Of a stretch of DNA of 64,000 nt, positions 1-22,212 are shown in pieces. The DNA comes from Castor canadensis (Eukaryota > Chordata > Mammalia > Rodentia > Castoridae). The notes beneath the pieces were generated by a model, which had not been told where the DNA came from, searched no databases, and saw nothing but the letters and a program-made list of their open reading frames with translations. The translations under genes were made by a program, and so were the position numbers. Positions within the stretch are counted from its first letter, which is position 1; each line of letters starts with the position of its first letter. Location: the NCBI RefSeq assembly GCF_047511655.1, contig NC_133387.1, positions 25,476,353 to 25,540,352 on the forward strand, written 5' to 3'.

Positions 1-552
1 TCCCAATTTCATGGCACCCATGGCACACCCTTCCATTGGGTACATCAGTCCATGGGCATCACCCCACTGCCTGCTGGAATTTAAAAATCACAAGCTACCC
101 AAAGCTCATGCCAAAACTGGTGGCTTTATTGGGCCATTCTGTGCTTTACTTTTTCATCTGTGAAGTATAGTGAGTGATAACAGTGATCTCACACAATTGT
201 GAGAATGTTAGATTGTAGAGATGGAGACACTTTCAAAAATGCCAAGCATTTCCAAATGGGATGTCCTGAGTATGTGTGTGACAATCCATGCCACTAGGCG
301 CCACATTCTTCTTGCATCTAGATCTGGTCCTTGAATGGTAGTGAGGGGAAGGATGAATGTGACAGACATTCCTTTCCTTCTTTGTCCAGGGCAATGCACT
401 TAATTGGAGACTTTAGGGACTGTAAAATCCAATTTAGGATAAACAAACTATGAATATTTCTCTATGTTGTGGATACATGGTACATTTCCAGTTACTCTGG
501 CAATTATTGATATCCCAAAACAATGTGTTGTTTGGGAATAACTCTGATTTTA
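1..552. other. Intergenic, mostly unique; old MIR-like stretch
   Basis: Bases about 118–262 resemble a decayed plus-strand MIR: a TTTTCATCTGTGAAG core followed by a purine-rich middle. The remainder shows no gene or repeat I recognise. Confidence 0.4.
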
Positions 553-1040
553 TTTTCGGTAGTACTGAGGTTTGAACTAAGGGCCTTGTACTTGCTAGGC
601 AGGCGCTCTACCACCTGAACCATGTTCCCAGCCCTTTTTTGCCTTAGCTATTTTTTTAATAGAGTCTCACATCTGTGCCAGGCCAGCCTGGACCGTGATC
701 CTCGTGTTTATATCTCCCGCACAACTTGGGTAAAGGTGCATGCCACCACATCCAACTTTTAGCTTTTTTTTTTTAATTGGTTATGATGTCTTGTGAACTT
801 TTTGCCTTGACTGGCCTCAAACCATGATCTTCCAGATCCCTACCTCATGAACGGCTGGGATTATTGGCATGAGTCATTCTACCCAGCTCATAATTCCAAA
901 TTTTAATGATTTGTTTTGTTTTGTTTTGTTTTTTTGAGGCAGCATCTTGATAAATAGCTTAGGCCAGCTTTAAATTCATGATCCTCCTGCCTTAGCCTCT
1001 CCATCACTGGGATTACAGGATGCACCACCATGCTCAGCCT
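553..1040 (-). repeat. Three antisense SINEs in a row
   Basis: An ID half with B1-like arm (553–745), a second B1-like arm (760–895) and a diverged B1 (910–1039) whose poly(T) is a TTTTG repeat. Confidence 0.75.
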
Positions 1041-2772
1041 TAGTGATAGTGTAATAAAAATATTATCCATATCCATAGTGAGATAAATGCACTAATTTAC
1101 TCTAGGTCAGGTAGGAATCAAAGGCAGAGGAAAAAACAGAACATCTCTAGAATATCTCTAGATTTCTGTATTTCTGGTTGCTTTCATTCAAGTAATAGCT
1201 CTTGTAAGTGGCCTTGGCCTTAACAATTCTACAGGCTTACTTCAAATGACAAAACTTTACCACTCTCCACAGTACCTTCCCTCCTTTCAAACTAAGCTCT
1301 TGGATTTCTTGAGATTTGGTCTCTCATGTTTTGTTTTTTTCCTAAGTCAATGGCCTGTGGTTCTAAGGGGTCACTGGTGAATCTGTGGTACCAGAGGGTG
1401 TGGGCCAGAACTGCTCATTTGTACATGTTCACGGTCCCCAGCTTCTCAGCAACTCTCCCTGTGGTTGCATCGGTGGCACCAGGAGCGTTACAAAACAACC
1501 CTCTGTTGGTTTTCTTGAGACTGCCAAAGGCAATTTGTGAAGCTTTCGCCTCATTTCCACCATTATTATTGTATCATTTGTGCTGTATTATTACAATGAT
1601 ACCATCGTTATTGTATCGTATTGTTATTACACCATGCAATTATTATTATTGTATTGTCTGGTATTATTTGGTACACATTCAATATTATTCCTGGAGGGCT
1701 CTTCTCTTTGTGTTCCATCTCAGAAAACTTAAGTTATATTTTTACACTGCTTTGGGGATTGTTTTTACAAATGTCACGTCCTGTTGGGCTTGAAGTGACT
1801 CTAGATGACATTGTTGGGTTTCTTCTCTCTTTTCCCATAGTGTGTTTATCTGCTTTTAAAAGCTTTACCAGTCCCTTGTGTGCTGTTATTTTCATCTAAG
1901 AGGTAGTCTCTGAGAAAGCTATTTCCAAGAGAAACCCCTTCGGCAGGGGCTGGAGTTGGGGGAACAAGCTGGGGCAGACAGAGCTGGTGATGGCAGAAAT
2001 AGATTGCCAGTCTCTAATTGGATGCCTAGTAGGAACCAGGCACTGGAGGACACTCAGATGAATAAGGTATGTATGGCTGGCATAAGGATGCTACAGAACA
2101 CGGTTTTCCTGGGAACAGCAGTGCATCAACTGGATTTCTTGGTTGAATGCGTAGTAAGGGACAGGTCAACCTAAGCCAAGGGGAATTGCTGGAAGTCTGT
2201 GGGGTCTCTTGACATTGCCCTGAAGGTTAAGGGAACCAGGTATAGAGCCCAGGCAAGTGCTAGCTTGAGAGAAGTCCAGAGAATGCCTCTTGGTCGGCAC
2301 TCCCTGGTCAGGATGTTGTCCGACTGCCACACCTTTATAGAGGAGAGCGATGTCCCTACTCAGTATGTAAAAGTCAGGAAGGAGCCTGCAGTTGGCTAGG
2401 TCCACACCATGGGCTTGATGGTTGAGGGAGACAGTGGTTGCTGTACAGGAAAGGAGAGTGTCCTGGAGGAGGTCTCATGACTCTGTTAAGGGTCACCGCC
2501 AGCCTTAGGTGACCATGAGGGACAGAACTACTCTCCTCCTCCCTCTGGTCTCCTACCTGGACTTGCTGCTGGCCAAACCCACATGGAAACCAGAGGCAAT
2601 GAGCCCTTTGATGTAGTCTGTGCAGACAGACTCTGGGACTAGGAGTTCTGAACACAGAACTTCTAGTTATGGGAGGTAGGAGTTAATCTTCACCTTCCTC
2701 CCCTCTCACATACGCTCACCTTTCATGCATCCTCCAAACAGAGTTCTTGGTACCCTTGATTAAATCTGTATT
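1041..2772. other. Intergenic stretch without recognised gene
   Basis: AT-rich TTATTGTA-like low-complexity DNA lies at about 1560–1680. Bases 2030–2085 have an L2-like look. Several short open frames exist but none resembles a known protein or is flanked by splice signals. Confidence 0.45.
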
Positions 2773-3002
2773 TTGTAGTACTAAATTATTTTTCAGATAG
2801 AATCTCTGGTACTTTTTGCCTAGGGCCAGCCTTGGACTGTGATCCTGAGTAGCTGGGATTACAGATATTCATTACCATACCCAACTTTGTTGAGCTGTGG
2901 TTCTCACTAACTTTTTGCCCAGGCCTGGCCTCAAACCTCAGTCCTCCCCATCTCCACCTTGAGAATAGCTGGGATTATAGACATGATCCACCATGCTTGG
3001 TC
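2773..3002 (-). repeat. Two tandem decayed B1-like arms
   Basis: Both contain the antisense B1 core (GGCCTCAAAC type and TAGCTGGGATTA). They are heavily diverged. Confidence 0.65.
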
Positions 3003-3354
3003 TGATTAAATCTTTATTCAGTTTTTACAGTATTACAGTCATAGATCAAGTATATATTTGAATTACATTTTTTAGACAACTTTTTGTTCTTGGAGTTAAT
3101 TATGTTATTTTTTTGTTTGCTTGGTTTTATTTTCCTATTCCCAGCACACCCTTAAACTTGGCCATCCATATAAATCTTTTGGTGCACTCACCATCACGCA
3201 GCCCATGGTTTGATTTAGCAGGGACTTCCCCCCTTCTGTTCCACTGTCATTCTGGGCTCTTCCTTCACTAGTGTCTGGGATGCTCTCTTTGCTTCTTTCC
3301 TATGGTGGATCCATCCTTTCTGGAGCCTATATTTTTCTTTCTGAGTTGACTTCA

Positions 3355-3535
3355 CTTTTTTTTTGGTGGTACTGGGGTTTGAATTCAAGGTCTTGAGCTT
3401 GCTAGGTAGGTGCTCTCCTACTTGAGCCAAGTCATTTTTTTTAAAGATAGGGTCTCTCTATGTAGCACAGGCTCTTCTCAAACTCGAGATCCTCCTGCCT
3501 CAGTCTCCTAAGTGCTGGGATTACAGGCATGTGCT
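3355..3535 (-). repeat. ID plus B1 composite SINE
   Basis: An ID arm with antisense box B (GGTTTGAATTC) is followed by a B1 arm ending GGGATTACAGGCATGTGC. The two halves are in the same order as in the window's dimeric SINE. Confidence 0.8.
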
Positions 3536-3689
3536 TATATATTAATAATTGTAATAGACTAACAGGTATAAGTTGGAAAGTATGGTCACCCTTCCCACTA
3601 GTCTCTTCTAAGTTCAACTTGTAGAACTTCCTCACCAACACTGACAATGCTCAGTTTATTGATTGTACTGTGAAAAAGAAATTTGTTTT

Positions 3690-3906
3690 GTTTGTTTTAA
3701 AACAAGGTCTCACTAGTAGCCCAGATTGACCTCAAACTTGTGAGATCCTCTTGCCTCAGCCTCCCAAATGCTGGTTTTACAGGCGTGTGCCACCACTCAT
3801 GACTTGTAGTTTTCTTTTTCTGGCAGTACTAGGGCCAGACAAACTCAGGGTCTCAAGCTTGCTAGGCAGGTGCTACTATCTCTTGTGCCACTCTTCCAGC
3901 AGGGCT
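3690..3906 (-). repeat. B1 followed by ID, antisense
   Basis: B1 at 3690–3803 and an ID at 3815–3906. Confidence 0.75.
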
Positions 3907-3934
3907 TGCATTTTTTTAATTTTATTTTTATTTA

Positions 3935-4133
3935 CTTTTTACAATACTGGGACTTGAACTCAGGGCCTACACCTTGAGCCACTACACCAGCCCTTTTTTT
4001 GTGATGGGTATTTTTTTTCAAGATAGGGTCTCAAGAACTATTTGCCCAGGATGGCTTTGAGCCTCAATCCTCCTGATCTCTGCCTCCTGAGTAGCTAGGA
4101 TTATAGGCATGAGCCACCAGTGCCTGGCCCTCT
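3935..4133 (-). repeat. Dimeric B1–ID SINE
   Basis: Complete dimer. The ID arm is the short form with the internal deletion (ACACCTTGAGCC), and the arm ends CCAGTGCCTGGCC. Confidence 0.85.
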
Positions 4134-4895
4134 GGCTTGCATTTTTCATGGAGGTAGGAAGAAACACACAAACATTAGACATCTTCTCAGCTCTGATGTC
4201 TTTTCTGATCCCAGTCCAGCCAGGATTTACCACTCGGCCCAACTGAGCATGCCACAGAGAAGCAGCCATGTTCTTTCTCTATGCATCACAAAGGACGCGA
4301 GCAACAGGAATCCAGGTGCTCCAGGCTTTACGTGCAGACTAAGTGACTCAGACATAGTGTCAACTGTAATGACCTCCCTTTGTCTCCAAACTAGAACTTG
4401 GTATATCTCCTGTGCCCTCCCTAAAGATGCGATACTTGTCCATCTGTCTTGTTCTCTCTGATAAACTCAGCAGCAAATGCAGTATCTGCCACAAAGCAGG
4501 AACTTGATAAATATTGTGGTATAATTTTCTGAGCAAATATTCTCCAGTTGTCTGAAAGGTGACCAGAGCTCCTGCCCCACGCCAATATGCAAAGACACAA
4601 AGTCTCCCAGTTTGCTGTCATTAGATCTTTCATAGAAGAATCGAATCAGATCTTCCTGTGGTGGGTGGTCACCATCTTCCTTACCAGAAGTCTTATCTTT
4701 TGTCACCCCCAAACGATAAACATACTCAAAAACTCTGCATGACCCATCGTGAGTGGTTTTTTACACTAACCAAGGGAGTGGGGGAGACTCAATTTCTTGC
4801 TCAAGATGAGTAGGACCATCTTCCATTTGCTTACCATCATCCTCAGGATTTCTTTTATTTTGTGCTTATACCGAAGTCTTGCATTTATTCCTCCC
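4134..4895. other. Unique intergenic DNA
   Basis: No SINE is recognised. Open frames on both strands up to 113 codons lack family resemblance. Bases 4440–4520 look weakly MIR-like. Confidence 0.35.
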
Positions 4896-4899
4896 CCCC

Positions 4900-5115
4900 C
4901 TTTTTTCCCTTGGTTAGACTGAGGTTTGAACTCAGGGCTTTGCATTTGCAAAACAGGCACTCTACAGTTTGAGCCCCACTTCTAGCCCTTTTTGCCCTGG
5001 TTATTTTGGAGATAAGGTCTTGCTTTTGCGTAGGTTGGCCTCAAATCATGATCCTCCCAACCTCAGCCTCCCAAATAGCTAGGATTACAGGCATGAGCCA
5101 CCAGTGCCTGTCTTC
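4900..5115 (-). repeat. Dimeric SINE, long linker subtype
   Basis: The linker GCCCTGGTTATTTTGGAGAT marks a second subtype, in which the ID arm keeps the full TTTGCATTTGCAAAACAGG segment. Confidence 0.85.
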
Positions 5116-5338
5116 CTCCTACCTTTTTGAAAAAGGACCTTGAATTTCCCTCCAGAAGCCTGATCCCATACACTAGTTTTCTTAGCTTTACTCAGATGCT
5201 TTGGGGCTTCAATTATGCATACAGTAACTTCTTTCTCACTTATTTTCCCAAGGTGTAATCTCCTGTTCCTGGTGAGTTCTTCCCAGCCCAGAGACTGCTC
5301 ATACTACAACCTATCACAGCTAGGGGTTTGCTTGGAGG

Positions 5339-5344
5339 TTTATT
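5339..5344 (-). terminator. GARIN1A: Candidate GARIN1A poly(A) signal
   Basis: AATAAA on the minus strand, 126 bases downstream of the stop codon. It is the first canonical hexamer after the stop and would give a short 3' UTR of about 150 bases. Not proven by transcript data. Confidence 0.5.
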
Positions 5345-5469
5345 GGTGGAAGTATGGAAGCACCTCATTATAAGCACCATCTTACCTCTCCCATGGTCAC
5401 ATGGCCCACCGTGCGAAACAGCACTATAGGAGGTATAGCAAATACACAGAAGTCAGTTTTGACTAGGTG

Positions 5470-15799
<10,330 letters not shown>

Positions 15800-15902
15800 T
15801 GGTTCTTGGGAAGAATGGGCTGGGAAACATTTCTGGGGCCTCACACGGATCCAGCCCAAGTCCAAGGTGTTGGTGGGACCACTGCTTCCCCCACCTCCAC
15901 AG

Positions 15903-16291
15903 CTCCACTTTCCCTCCTTACTTACAGCTGTCCACCAGGACTGGGAGGGCCTGTCAGCTCACAATGGCAGGATGACATCAAGGAATATGAAGAGTAACAA
16001 CAGGAAAGGGAAAAAAGAAGAAGACAGAAAGGATAGAGGATGTGTGGGACTCTTGTGTACCTCTTTCTACTGGCTCCAAACCAGCTGTTATAATATCCTA
16101 TTTCACTTTTCAAACATTCAATCTTATCCCAAGTGGGGGGAAAATGACACCCACAATTATAGCTGGGTGTAATGGTGTTCACAGATCAGCATGATTCATG
16201 AGTAAACACAAAATTCCTCATCAATAACAAACAGATATATTATGTTCATGGAAGATCCAGAAGTAAGATGTCAATTCTCTCCTAAATTGAT
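15903..16291 (+). repeat. Duplicated segment, copy 2 (upstream of GARIN1A exon 1)
   Basis: Partner of 13131–13505, offset about 2.78 kb. It continues beyond 16291 into more L1 ORF2-like sequence (AACAAAATCCCAATCAAAAT) that copy 1 lacks, so this copy looks like the parent. It overlaps where the GARIN1A promoter should be. Confidence 0.88.
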
Positions 16292-16486
16292 TGACACATT
16301 TAACAAAATCCCAATCAAAATTCCAGATGGCTTTTTAAAATGGAAATTGGAAAAGATAGGCTGTAGTTATTTTTAAAATAAAAATTTTAAGAGGCAACAC
16401 ATTCACAAGGTCCAAACATCAGAAAGTATCAAAAGAGAGACAGTGAAGAGTCTCCTTCCTACCCCTGCCTTTGGTTCAGTTCCCAC

Positions 16487-16964
16487 TGGTACCAGAAAAC
16501 TGGTCCCTTAGCCTTGAGGCCAGTTCACAATTTACAAATAATGAGAGCAGGGTTTTGAGGAAAAGGAAATAAGGTTTAATACTTGTCAGATGAAGGGGAG
16601 GACAGGGATAGTCACCCTCTCAAAGCACTGTCGTCCACTTCTGAGGGACAATGTCCGCCTAGGGGCTTAGCTTGACTGTGACCAGATGCATGTCACCATG
16701 CCCACTGGCCTTGACTTTCCAGGTATCCAATGCCACTTATCTGAAGCTGTATGTCTTGGCTGCCAGGTTTACTGCTTAGGTGGTCAGTAAGAGATAAGAA
16801 GTAGCTGCCTGGTCTGATTGGAGAGCAAAATGAGTTAATCTTCCTTACTGAATTCTCTAGCAATTAGATGAAGAGGGAAAGAAAATAAGTTTACTTAACA
16901 GTAAACTGGCCAGCAGGCAAGCTGGCTATACAAAAAGTGTTTTGTGTGTGTGTTCCCTGTTACA
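16487..16964 (-). mobile_element. Solo LTR of a class I-like endogenous retrovirus
   Basis: 478 bp which on the minus strand begins TGTAACAGGG and ends CTGGTACCA (TG...CA). It has an ATTAAA poly(A) signal about 90 bp before the end and is flanked by 4-bp duplications CCAC at 16483–16486 and 16965–16968. Four-bp duplications are typical of gammaretrovirus-like ERVs. No internal region is present. The family name is not recognised. Confidence 0.6.
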
Positions 16965-16984
16965 CCACTACACTTCCCCAAACA

Positions 16985-17097
16985 AAGCTACTGGTGTTTT
17001 TGTTTCTTGAGACAGTCTTGCTATGTAGCCCAGGCTGGCCTTGAACTTATGATCCTCCTACCTCAGCCTTTGAGTGCTGGAATTACAAATATGCAAA
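16985..17097 (-). repeat. B1 SINE
   Basis: Contains TATGTAGCCCAGGCTGGCCT and CTCAGCCTTTGAGTGCTGG. Confidence 0.85.
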
Positions 17098-17126
17098 TAT
17101 TTATAATTATAAACAGACAAATATGA

Positions 17127-17265
17127 CTTGTTTATCTTTTTAGAACTGCTAAACCAATTTACATTTCCATCAACAATGTTTGAAACTTTATGCTTCTCAT
17201 AGATCTAACATTTCTGTGTGTTATCAAACTTTTGAACTTTTGCCAGGCTGAAGGGTTTTTTAAAA
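17127..17265 (-). repeat. Old L1 ORF2 3' fragment
   Basis: Antisense L1-type words (ATTTCCATCAACAATG, TATCAAACTTTTGAACTTTTG), heavily decayed. It probably resumes at 17372–17430 after the ID at 17283–17370. Confidence 0.6.
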
Positions 17266-17282
17266 AAAAAAATGACATCACA

Positions 17283-17372
17283 AGTTGGGAGTATGGCTCA
17301 AGTGGTAAAGTACCTGCCTAGTAAGTACAAGGCCCTGAGTTCAAAACCCAGAACCAACACCGGAAAAAAAAT
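17283..17372 (+). repeat. ID SINE
   Basis: Box A (TGGCTCAAGTGGTAAAG) and box B (GAGTTCAAAACCC) are both visible. Confidence 0.85.
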
Positions 17373-17430
17373 GTATGTTTTGTTGAGCTTTTCCAGGTGA
17401 CTCTGTTGTAAAGTGACACTGTGTTGTCAT

Positions 17431-17524
17431 TATAACACTAATCTAATGGTTCTGTTTTTGTTTTTTTTATTTAATTATATAACACTAATCTAATGGTTCT
17501 GTTTTTGTTTTTTTTATTTAATTA
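17431..17524 (+). repeat. 47-bp perfect tandem duplication
   Basis: The unit starting TATAACACTAATCTAATGG occurs at 17431 and again at 17478. Both copies contain the same T-run, and no difference is visible, so the event is recent. Confidence 0.95.
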
Positions 17525-17890
17525 ATTTATTTATTGAGCATGAAAGTATGGAATTTATTAAAGCATGCGAGAAGAAAAGAAACAGAGTCCTCTCACAGGG
17601 AAGGGGGTTCCCTACAGAAGTTTGCTAGATGGTGCTGACTTTTGTGGAATTATTCAAGTAGTGGGAATAACTGTTCAAAATGTTCTGGATTAGACAAACC
17701 CATGGCAAATAACTACTTACAGGAAAGAAAGACACTAAACTTGATTTAAATGTGCGTATGTAAATTGGGAAGGTACAGGACATGCATTTTACTGGACAGT
17801 GATTTTTCTCTCATGGCACATTTTTTTTGTCACCTTGTGCTAGTAGTGGAAAAACATCATGTCCCCAGCTTGCAGTGACCTTAACTTTTT
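17525..17890. other. Unclassified, possibly decayed LTR
   Basis: An antisense AATAAA (TTTATT at about 17556) follows a T-rich border, suggesting an old reverse-strand retroelement 3' end. No terminal repeat or coding remnant found. Confidence 0.3.
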
Positions 17891-17892
17891 TA

Positions 17893-18110
17893 TTTAATTT
17901 TTTTTATTTGTGGGGGGCTGAAGTTTAAACTCAAGGCTTTACACTTGCAAAGCAGGCACTCTACTGCTTGAGCCACACCTCCAGCTGTTTTGTTCTGGTT
18001 ATTCTGGAGATGGGGTCTCAGGAACTATTTGCTCAGCTAGTCTCAAACTGTGATCCTTCCAATCTCAGCCTCCCAAGTAGCTAGGATCACAAGTGTGAGC
18101 CATCAGCTGT
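17893..18110 (-). repeat. Dimeric SINE, long-linker subtype
   Basis: Linker TGTTCTGGTTATTCTGGAGA. The ID arm retains TTTACACTTGCAAAGCAGG. Confidence 0.85.
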
Positions 18111-18244
18111 ATTTAAAAAGCTTTTTACCCCTCTGGGTCTCTCATAGTGTCCCATGCCACAGCAAACTGTAGCTCTGAACCATTGCCTCACCTCTGCCTG
18201 TGGCTGCTGGCACTGGAGTGAGTTGCATGGTGGAAAAAGAAAAA

Positions 18245-18707
18245 AAAAACTTTTTAAATTATCATATTATTGTTGTATAGGGGATACATTGTGAGATTTC
18301 CAAAAGTTCTTACAATACGTCATAGTTGAATTCACCCTCTCCATCATTCTCCTTCAACCCCCTCCCCTATTCCTGGAATAATTTCAACACGTCTCATTTT
18401 TCCATTTTCATACACGAGTACTTAATATTTCCACCATAATCACCCTCCTACACCCTTTCCTTATATCCTCTCCTCCTCCTGGTACCAACCCCCCAGACAG
18501 GACCTCTTTTATCTTCCTGTTCTGTTTTTGAGAAAAAAGACATTTTTCTTTGTTTAAGATAGGTATACAGGAGTTTCCTTGTAACATTTCCATGTGTATA
18601 TGTTTTATAGCCCAAATTGGTTCATCACCTCTATTTTTCTCCTTTCTACCTTAGTCCCCTTCTTTTATGGTGATTTTGACAGGTTTAAAAATGTTATATT
18701 CATTCTT
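18245..18707 (-). mobile_element. Older L1 3' UTR
   Basis: Antisense L1 3' UTR-type sequence from an older subfamily (CATTGTGAGATTTCCAAAAG, CAATACGTCATAGTTGAATTC, TCCACCATAATCACCCTCC). It is the target into which the young L1 at 18720 inserted. Confidence 0.65.
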
Positions 18708-18719
18708 AAAACCCAACTT

Positions 18720-20360
18720 ATTTATTTATTTATTTATTTTTCTTATATTATTCATATGTGCATACTAGGCTTGGTTCATTTCTCCCCCCTGCCCCCACCC
18801 CCTCCCTTACCACCCACTCCGCCCCCTCCCTCTCCCCCCCCCCAATACCCAGCAGAAACTATTTTGCCCTTATTTCTAATTTTGTTGTAGAGAGAGTATA
18901 AGCAATAATAGGAAGGGACAAGGGTTTTTGATGGTTGAGATAAGGATAGCTATACAGGGCATTGACTCACATTGATTTCCTGTGCGTGTGTGTTACCTTC
19001 TAGGTTAATTCTTTTTGATCTAACCTTTTCTCTAGTTCCTGGTCCCCTTTTCCTATTGGCCTCAGTTGCTTTTAAGGTATCTGCTTTAGTTTCTCTGCGT
19101 TAAGGGCAACAAATGCTAGCTAATTTTTTAGGTGTCTTACCTATCCTCACCCCTCCCTTGTGTGCTCTTGTTTTTATCATGTGCTCATAGTCCAATCCCC
19201 TTGTTGTGTTTGCCCTTGATCTAATGTCCACATATGAGGGAGAACATACGATTTTTGGTCTTTTGGGCCAGGCTAACCTCACTCAGAATGATGTTCTCCA
19301 ATTCCATCCATTTACCAGCGAATGATAACATTTCGTTCTTCTTCATGGCTGCATAAAATTCCATTGTGTTTAGATACCACATTTTCTTAATCCATTCGTC
19401 AGTGCTGGGGCATCTTGGCTGTTTCCATAACTTGGCTATTGTGAATAGTGCCGCAATAAACATGGATGTGCAGGTGCCTCTGGAGTAACAGTCTTTTGGG
19501 TATATCCCCAAGAGTGGTATTGCTGGATCAAATGGTAGATCGATGTCCAGCTTTTTAAATAGCCTCCAAATTTTTTTCCAGAGTGGTTGTACTAGTCTAC
19601 ATTCCCACCAACAGTGTAAGAGGGTTCCTTTTTCCCCGCATCCTCGCCAACACCTGTTGTTGGTGGTGTTGCTGATGATGGCTATTCTAACAGGGGTGAG
19701 GTGCGATCTTAGCATGGTTTTAATTTGCATTTCCTTTATTGCTAGAGATGGTGAGCATTTTTTCATGTGTTTTCTGGCCATTTGAATTTCTTCTTTTGAG
19801 AAAGTTCTGTTTAGTTCACGTGCCCATTTCTTTATTGGTTCATTAGTTTTGGGAGAATTTAGTTTTTTAAGTTCCCTGTATATTCTGGTTATCAGTCCTT
19901 TGTCTGGTGTATAATTGGCAAATATTTTCTCCCACTCTGTGGGTGTTCTCTTCAGTTTAGAGACCATTTCTTTTGATGAACAGAAGCTTTTTAGTTTTAT
20001 GAGGTCCCCTTTATCTATGCTATCTCTTAGTTGCTGTGCTGCTGGGGTTTCATTGAGAAAGTTCTTACCTATACCTACTAACTCCAGAGTATTTCCTACT
20101 CTTTCTTGTATCAACTTAAGAGTTTGGGGTCTGATATGAAGATCCTTGATCCATTTTGAGTTAATCTTGGTATAGGGTGATATACATGGATCTAGTTTCA
20201 GTTTTTTGCAGACTGCTAACCAGTTTTCCTAGCAGTTTTTGTTGAAGAGGCTGCTATTTCTCCATCGTATATTTTTAGCTCCTTTGTCAAAGACAAGTTG
20301 GTTATAGTTGTGTGGCTTCATATCTGGGTCCTCTATTCTGTTCCACTGGGCTTCATGTCT
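18720..20360 (-). mobile_element. Second young L1, 3' 1.64 kb
   Basis: Near-identical to the copy at 8034. It carries 297 open codons of the ORF2 C-terminus (20114–19221) with the same cysteine knuckle, then the 3' UTR and a (TTTA)n-type tail. Target-site duplication AAACCCA(A/G)CTT at 18709–18719 and 20361–20371. It lacks the extra 3' repeat units seen at 8459–8527. The plus-strand proline-rich frame at 18594–18890 is merely the C-rich UTR. Confidence 0.93.
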
Positions 20361-20667
20361 AAACCCAGCTTTTTAGTGTGACCTGAGAGTTGGCAGTGTT
20401 ACTTTCTTGGTATGTGTCTGTGGGAGTCCTTGAGGGGCAGGAGCTGAATGGGACCCAGGAGAGCAGCTCTGGGTGGGTCCTCCCGCAGTGGCAGGACCTG
20501 CCTCACATGGTGGGGCCAGTATGGCTAGTCATCCTAACACATCAGTCTGGTGGCCACAGCAGGTGTCCCTACCCAACTCTGGGTAGATGTGTGTTTCTGT
20601 GAATGAACAGGAAGGCTATGTTTGTGGACTGTCAGTGGTCATCAGTGACTGCAGAAGGCATCAGGTT
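20361..20667. other. Unique DNA
   Basis: No gene or repeat recognised. Confidence 0.4.
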
Positions 20668-20893
20668 TTTTTTTTTTTTCTTTTACGTTACTGGGGTTTG
20701 AACTCAGGGCTTCACGCTTGCTAAGCAGGTGCTCTGCCACTTATGCCATTTCACTAGTCCTTTTTTGTGTTAGGTATTTTTGAGATAGGTTCTTGTGAAC
20801 TATTTGCCCAGGCTGGCCTCAAACTGCAAACCTCCAGATCTCTGCCTCCTATGTAGCTAGGATTATAGGTGTGAGCCACTGGTGCCCGGCTGG
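20668..20893 (-). repeat. Dimeric B1–ID SINE
   Basis: Full-length with the complete ID arm (CTTGCTAAGCAGGTGCTC) and a T16-type tail. Confidence 0.87.
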
Positions 20894-21990
20894 AGACAGG
20901 TTTAGCCAAAAAAATCATCATGTGTGTCAGATGAGTGACTCTCCAGCTTTTCATGTTTTATGTGTGTCCCACTGTGAGCCATGTTGGTGTGTGTGCTTGT
21001 TCGGGTTCCCGACACACGCACACCCTCCCTGGAGCCAGTGTTTAGTCCTGAGGATTCAGTCAGCTGTGGAGGGCCTTCCTGACCTCACACTTACCATGTG
21101 GGTGCAGGAGGGGAAAGACTCACTAGCCTTTCAATGAATGGCACCGTCTTCTATTTGATGATCTTCTACCTAAACAGACAATTCCTGTGTTCTGTAGCAA
21201 AGACTGCTGATTATTTCCAGTCTCTGCAAGAGTCCCACTAGCACATGCCTTAGTCATCAGAACCAGAGAGGCTCGGGGTTCTTGCAAGGCTGAGTGGCTT
21301 TCCAGAGCTTCTGGAGACACTGGCTGCTGCCTTGTGCCCCAGCCTGGCTGACTGGTCCCCATTAGACTTCTCCATCAGCTACCCCCCTGCCCCGGAGGAA
21401 AAGGGAGCTCTCTTGCTGCAGTGCTGTGCCCAGTGACAGCTTTTCTGCTGGTTGCCAAAACTTACCCAACGTCTCTGTGTAGGTGGCCCTGGCTTGTCTC
21501 ATGATTTGCTGTTGGGTTGTCAAACTGGTGGCACTGTGGCTGGTGAGAGGTCTCTGGGAGGCCTGCAGTTCCCTCCCCAGGCTGGGACCCTGTTACTGCT
21601 CCATGCCAGGGTCATTGCTTGAGTCCTTTCAGGTAGCTGTGCCCAGAGGGTTACCAGCTGTGTGGCTCAGCTTAGATGGCACAAGAAGGCCGAGCTACCC
21701 CAGGGGCTCTCCAGGACCAGGGCTCAGCAGTGGTCACCACACTATGTGGATGAAGCCACCAGCTCCTGCTGATGCAGCCTGAGTGTGTGTGTGAACGCTG
21801 GAAATGTTTGAACTCACGTAAGAAAATCTCTCTCTTTTTTTTTTTTTGCCTATTTAACTCTAGTAAAAAAATTTGATGGTTAAAAAAAATAGCCTTTAAT
21901 ATTTTTCTAAACACCTACTGTATGCTAGACACTATCCTAGTTGCTTAGGATACAGCAATGAGCAAAGCAAAACAGAAAGATTATTTTTTA
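20894..21990. other. Unique DNA with an L2-like end
   Basis: GC-richer stretch without splice-supported frames. 21905–21970 reads like an L2 3' end (CACCTACTGTATGCTAGACA). Confidence 0.4.
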
Positions 21991-21999
21991 AATAATTAG

Positions 22000-22212
22000 T
22001 CCTTGTGGTACTGAGGATTGAACAGAGGACCTCATGCTTGCTAGGCAAGTGTTCTAGCACTGAGCTACACTCCCACCCCTTTTTATTTTTATTTGTTTAA
22101 TTTTGAACCAGAGTCTCATTAACTTGCTCAGGCTGTCCTCAAACTTGCAATCTTCCCACCTCAGCCTCCTGCATAGTTAGGATTACAGGTGTGTACCACC
22201 ACGATGGGCAAA
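22000..22212 (-). repeat. ID plus B1, antisense
   Basis: ID 22000–22080 with a diverged box B (GGATTGAAC), then B1 22095–22210. Confidence 0.8.

Noticed and set aside
1326-1793. 155-codon plus-strand frame
   Set aside because: Low-complexity TTATTGTA-derived tail, no family resemblance, no splice or promoter context.
4467-4712. Possible GARIN1B exon on the minus strand downstream of GARIN1A
   Set aside because: GARIN1B is expected in this direction, but neither the family motif nor splice sites are present here.
18594-18890. Proline-rich plus-strand frame
   Set aside because: Spans the old L1 UTR and the C-rich complement of the young L1 3' UTR; same pattern as at 8059 and 39464.
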